A stretch of DNA of 14,187 bases, taken from NCBI GenBank assembly GCA_025454185.1, contig JALOOY010000005.1:1-14187 (forward strand), written 5' to 3'. Made by a program: the position numbers and the translations under genes. This DNA comes from Thermodesulfobacteriota bacterium. Its GTDB lineage: Bacteria > Desulfobacterota > RBG-13-43-22. Below are positions 12,858 to 14,187 of this stretch, in pieces (position 1 is the stretch's first letter; every line of letters starts with the position of its first letter). Below the pieces are notes generated by a model. It was given only the letters and a program-made list of their open reading frames with translations, had not been told where the DNA came from and searched no databases.

Positions 12858-14187
12858 CTAAATCAGGTTGGCCAGCACCGGCCGTTCCTCGGGATAAAAA
12901 GGCTTCCAAATTTCCCGGCTGCCGACCATTTCCAGCCGGGAGACGCCGGTGAGTTCCACGCAGGCCCGGTTCCAGAAAACCACCTGCTGGTTCCGGTCCA
13001 GCACAAAGGTGGGGATGGGGCTGCCGTCCACCAGCTCCTCGGTAATGGCCTTTTCCCGCAGCAGGGCCTCTTCCATGTTTTTTTGTATGGTCAGATCGTG
13101 AAAAAAGCCGACGCTGCCCATCTCCTGCCCGCCTTCGCTGAGCAGGCTGCCGGAGAGGCGCATAGGTACCACCTCCCCTTTTTGAGTCAGCAACTCGGTC
13201 CGGTAGCCGATCAGTTTTCCCGGACCGCCGAAACGGTCGCTGAGCAGGGCCTTCTTGACCTCCCGGGCCTTGCCGGGGGGGTACAGCTTCTCCACCGGAA
13301 TCTTCCCGATCACTTCTTCCGGCGTGTAGCCCATGATCCGAGCCGCACCCTGGTTGAAGGCGATGACTAGGCCCTGCCGGTCCACGGCGATGATGCCGTC
13401 CATGGAGCTTTGCACCAGTGATTCTTCGAAGGCCAGGCGGTGCCGCAGTTCCCGTTCCAATGTTTTCCGGGCCGTAACGTCCCGGAGCATGACGATGATG
13501 CCGGTCGGGTGGCCGCTTTCGTCGGTCAGGCGGAAAGAGGTGAGGCTGATCTCCAGCAAGGCCCCGGAGCGCGTCAGGCGCCTGGTTTCGAAGTCGTTCA
13601 GGACCTGGCCGCCCAGGACTTTTCGTATGCCGGCCCGGGTGGCGTCCCTTTCCGCCTCGGGAACGAAGTCGACCGTTTTACCCCGTAGTTCCTCCCGGCT
13701 CCAGCCGAAAAGGCTCTCAAAGGCGGGGTTGCACTCCCGCATCAGCCCCTGCAGGTCATAGACAATGGTGGGGATAGGGCAGGTTTTCAGGAAAGAGTCG
13801 AACTGTTTCTCTAAGTGCAGGAGCCGGCGCTGATCGCTGATATCCCGGGCCAGGCCCACCAGTCCGGAAACCCGCCCGTTTTGCTTGAGGGGCGTCTCGT
13901 TGATCTCCAGCAGCAGTTTGCGACCGTCCCGGTGCCGGATTTCGGCCTCATAAGGCGGCTGCTTGCAGCCGCTTTCCAGTGCCAGCCGGGTATGCTCATG
14001 GACCTGCCGGTTGAGCGGATTGTCGGTCAAATACGTGGAATAATGTACTTCCCATTCCTCAGGACTATAGCCGGTAACCCGGGTCACCCCGGTGGACAGG
14101 TAGTAGAAACGGCCCTCCTGGTCGTGGAGATAGACGAAGGCCCTGGAATCGGCGTTCAACAGATCCAGGACCTCCAGAAAAGGCAGG
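12858..14187 (-). CDS. Multi-PAS sensor protein, N-terminal part of a split PAS-GGDEF protein (start beyond window)
   Basis: 442 codons are open from the right edge to TAG 12858. Counting from the edge, PAS1 spans about 10-118 (YYLSTGVTRVTGYSPEEW), PAS2 about 129-239 (IVYDLQGLMRECNPAFESLFG), PAS3 about 250-370 (GIIAVDRQGLVIAFNQGAARIMGYTPEEV), and PAS4 begins at about 385 (FVLDRNQQVVFWNRACVELTG) but is cut in mid-domain at ERPVLANLI. In related proteins PAS4 continues without a break, and here the continuation appears in the same frame right after the stop. PAS domains sense small ligands, redox state or oxygen; no heme or flavin signature could be identified. The true start lies outside the window. 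As it stands the product would lack its output domain. Confidence 0.85.
   Translation of the reverse strand, partial: LPFLEVLDLLNADSRAFVYLHDQEGRFYYLSTGVTRVTGYSPEEWEVHYSTYLTDNPLNRQVHEHTRLALESGCKQPPYEAEIRHRDGRKLLLEINETPLKQNGRVSGLVGLARDISDQRRLLHLEKQFDSFLKTCPIPTIVYDLQGLMRECNPAFESLFGWSREELRGKTVDFVPEAERDATRAGIRKVLGGQVLNDFETRRLTRSGALLEISLTSFRLTDESGHPTGIIVMLRDVTARKTLERELRHRLAFEESLVQSSMDGIIAVDRQGLVIAFNQGAARIMGYTPEEVIGKIPVEKLYPPGKAREVKKALLSDRFGGPGKLIGYRTELLTQKGEVVPMRLSGSLLSEGGQEMGSVGFFHDLTIQKNMEEALLREKAITEELVDGSPIPTFVLDRNQQVVFWNRACVELTGVSRLEMVGSREIWKPFYPEERPVLANLI

Noticed and set aside
12159..12860. Genome-wide reassignment of TAG to a sense codon
   Set aside because: TAG is also the natural end of the GGDEF gene and of the small Cys protein gene. 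Reading through the former would add unrelated repeat-derived sequence.

Overview
The window is GC-rich, densely packed Gram-negative-type chromosome. The gene set (TrpB2-type tryptophan synthase beta, DciA/DUF721, DUF1015, YggS, Maf, TatD, a multi-PAS GGDEF protein, a small Cys4 protein) and the intergenic repeats suggest a member of the Desulfobacterota/deltaproteobacteria. No rRNA or marker gene fixes the taxon, so this is inference.

Layout from left to right, with nearly everything on the minus strand. Positions 1-3930 hold the 5' part of a non-ribosomal peptide synthetase (NRPS): 1310 codons, open at the left edge, domain order A-PCP-C-A. It begins directly with an adenylation domain, so it looks like a chain-initiating synthetase. 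About 300 bp upstream lies tRNA-Lys(CTT) at 4229-4304 with a good sigma70 promoter, then a repeat-rich gap. Next come a small four-cysteine protein (4590-4859) and trpB2 (4922-6292), which has a strong ribosome binding site, a near-consensus promoter and a leader of about 230 nt. The only plus-strand gene, a DciA/DUF721 protein (6570-7127), is divergent from trpB2 and overlaps the 3' end of a TrmN6-like methyltransferase (7027-7785) by 101 bp. That methyltransferase in turn overlaps a DUF1015 gene (7766-9118) by 20 bp and is probably co-transcribed with it. Then follow yggS (9469-10152), maf (10283-10873) and tatD (10943-11788), all minus and separated by short repeat-filled spacers. At the right edge is a multi-PAS diguanylate cyclase that an in-frame TAG at 12858-12860 splits into a PAS part (12858 to beyond 14187) and a GGDEF part (12159-12794).

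The housekeeping genes concern metabolite and nucleotide hygiene (YggS, Maf, TatD), replication (DciA), tRNA modification and tryptophan synthesis. They share no obvious single pathway. The NRPS is the only clear accessory locus and sits on the 3' side of the tRNA gene.

The most noteworthy signals are: the amber codon inside an otherwise intact PAS-PAS-PAS-PAS-GGDEF frame; a roughly 230-bp element (11819-12048) with inverted terminal arms enclosing two perfect palindromes; the NRPS loading module beside a tRNA; the long trpB2 leader; and a family of intergenic repeats that has invaded gene ends, supplying the C-terminus of TatD. I did not find a convincing wholly new multi-gene system.
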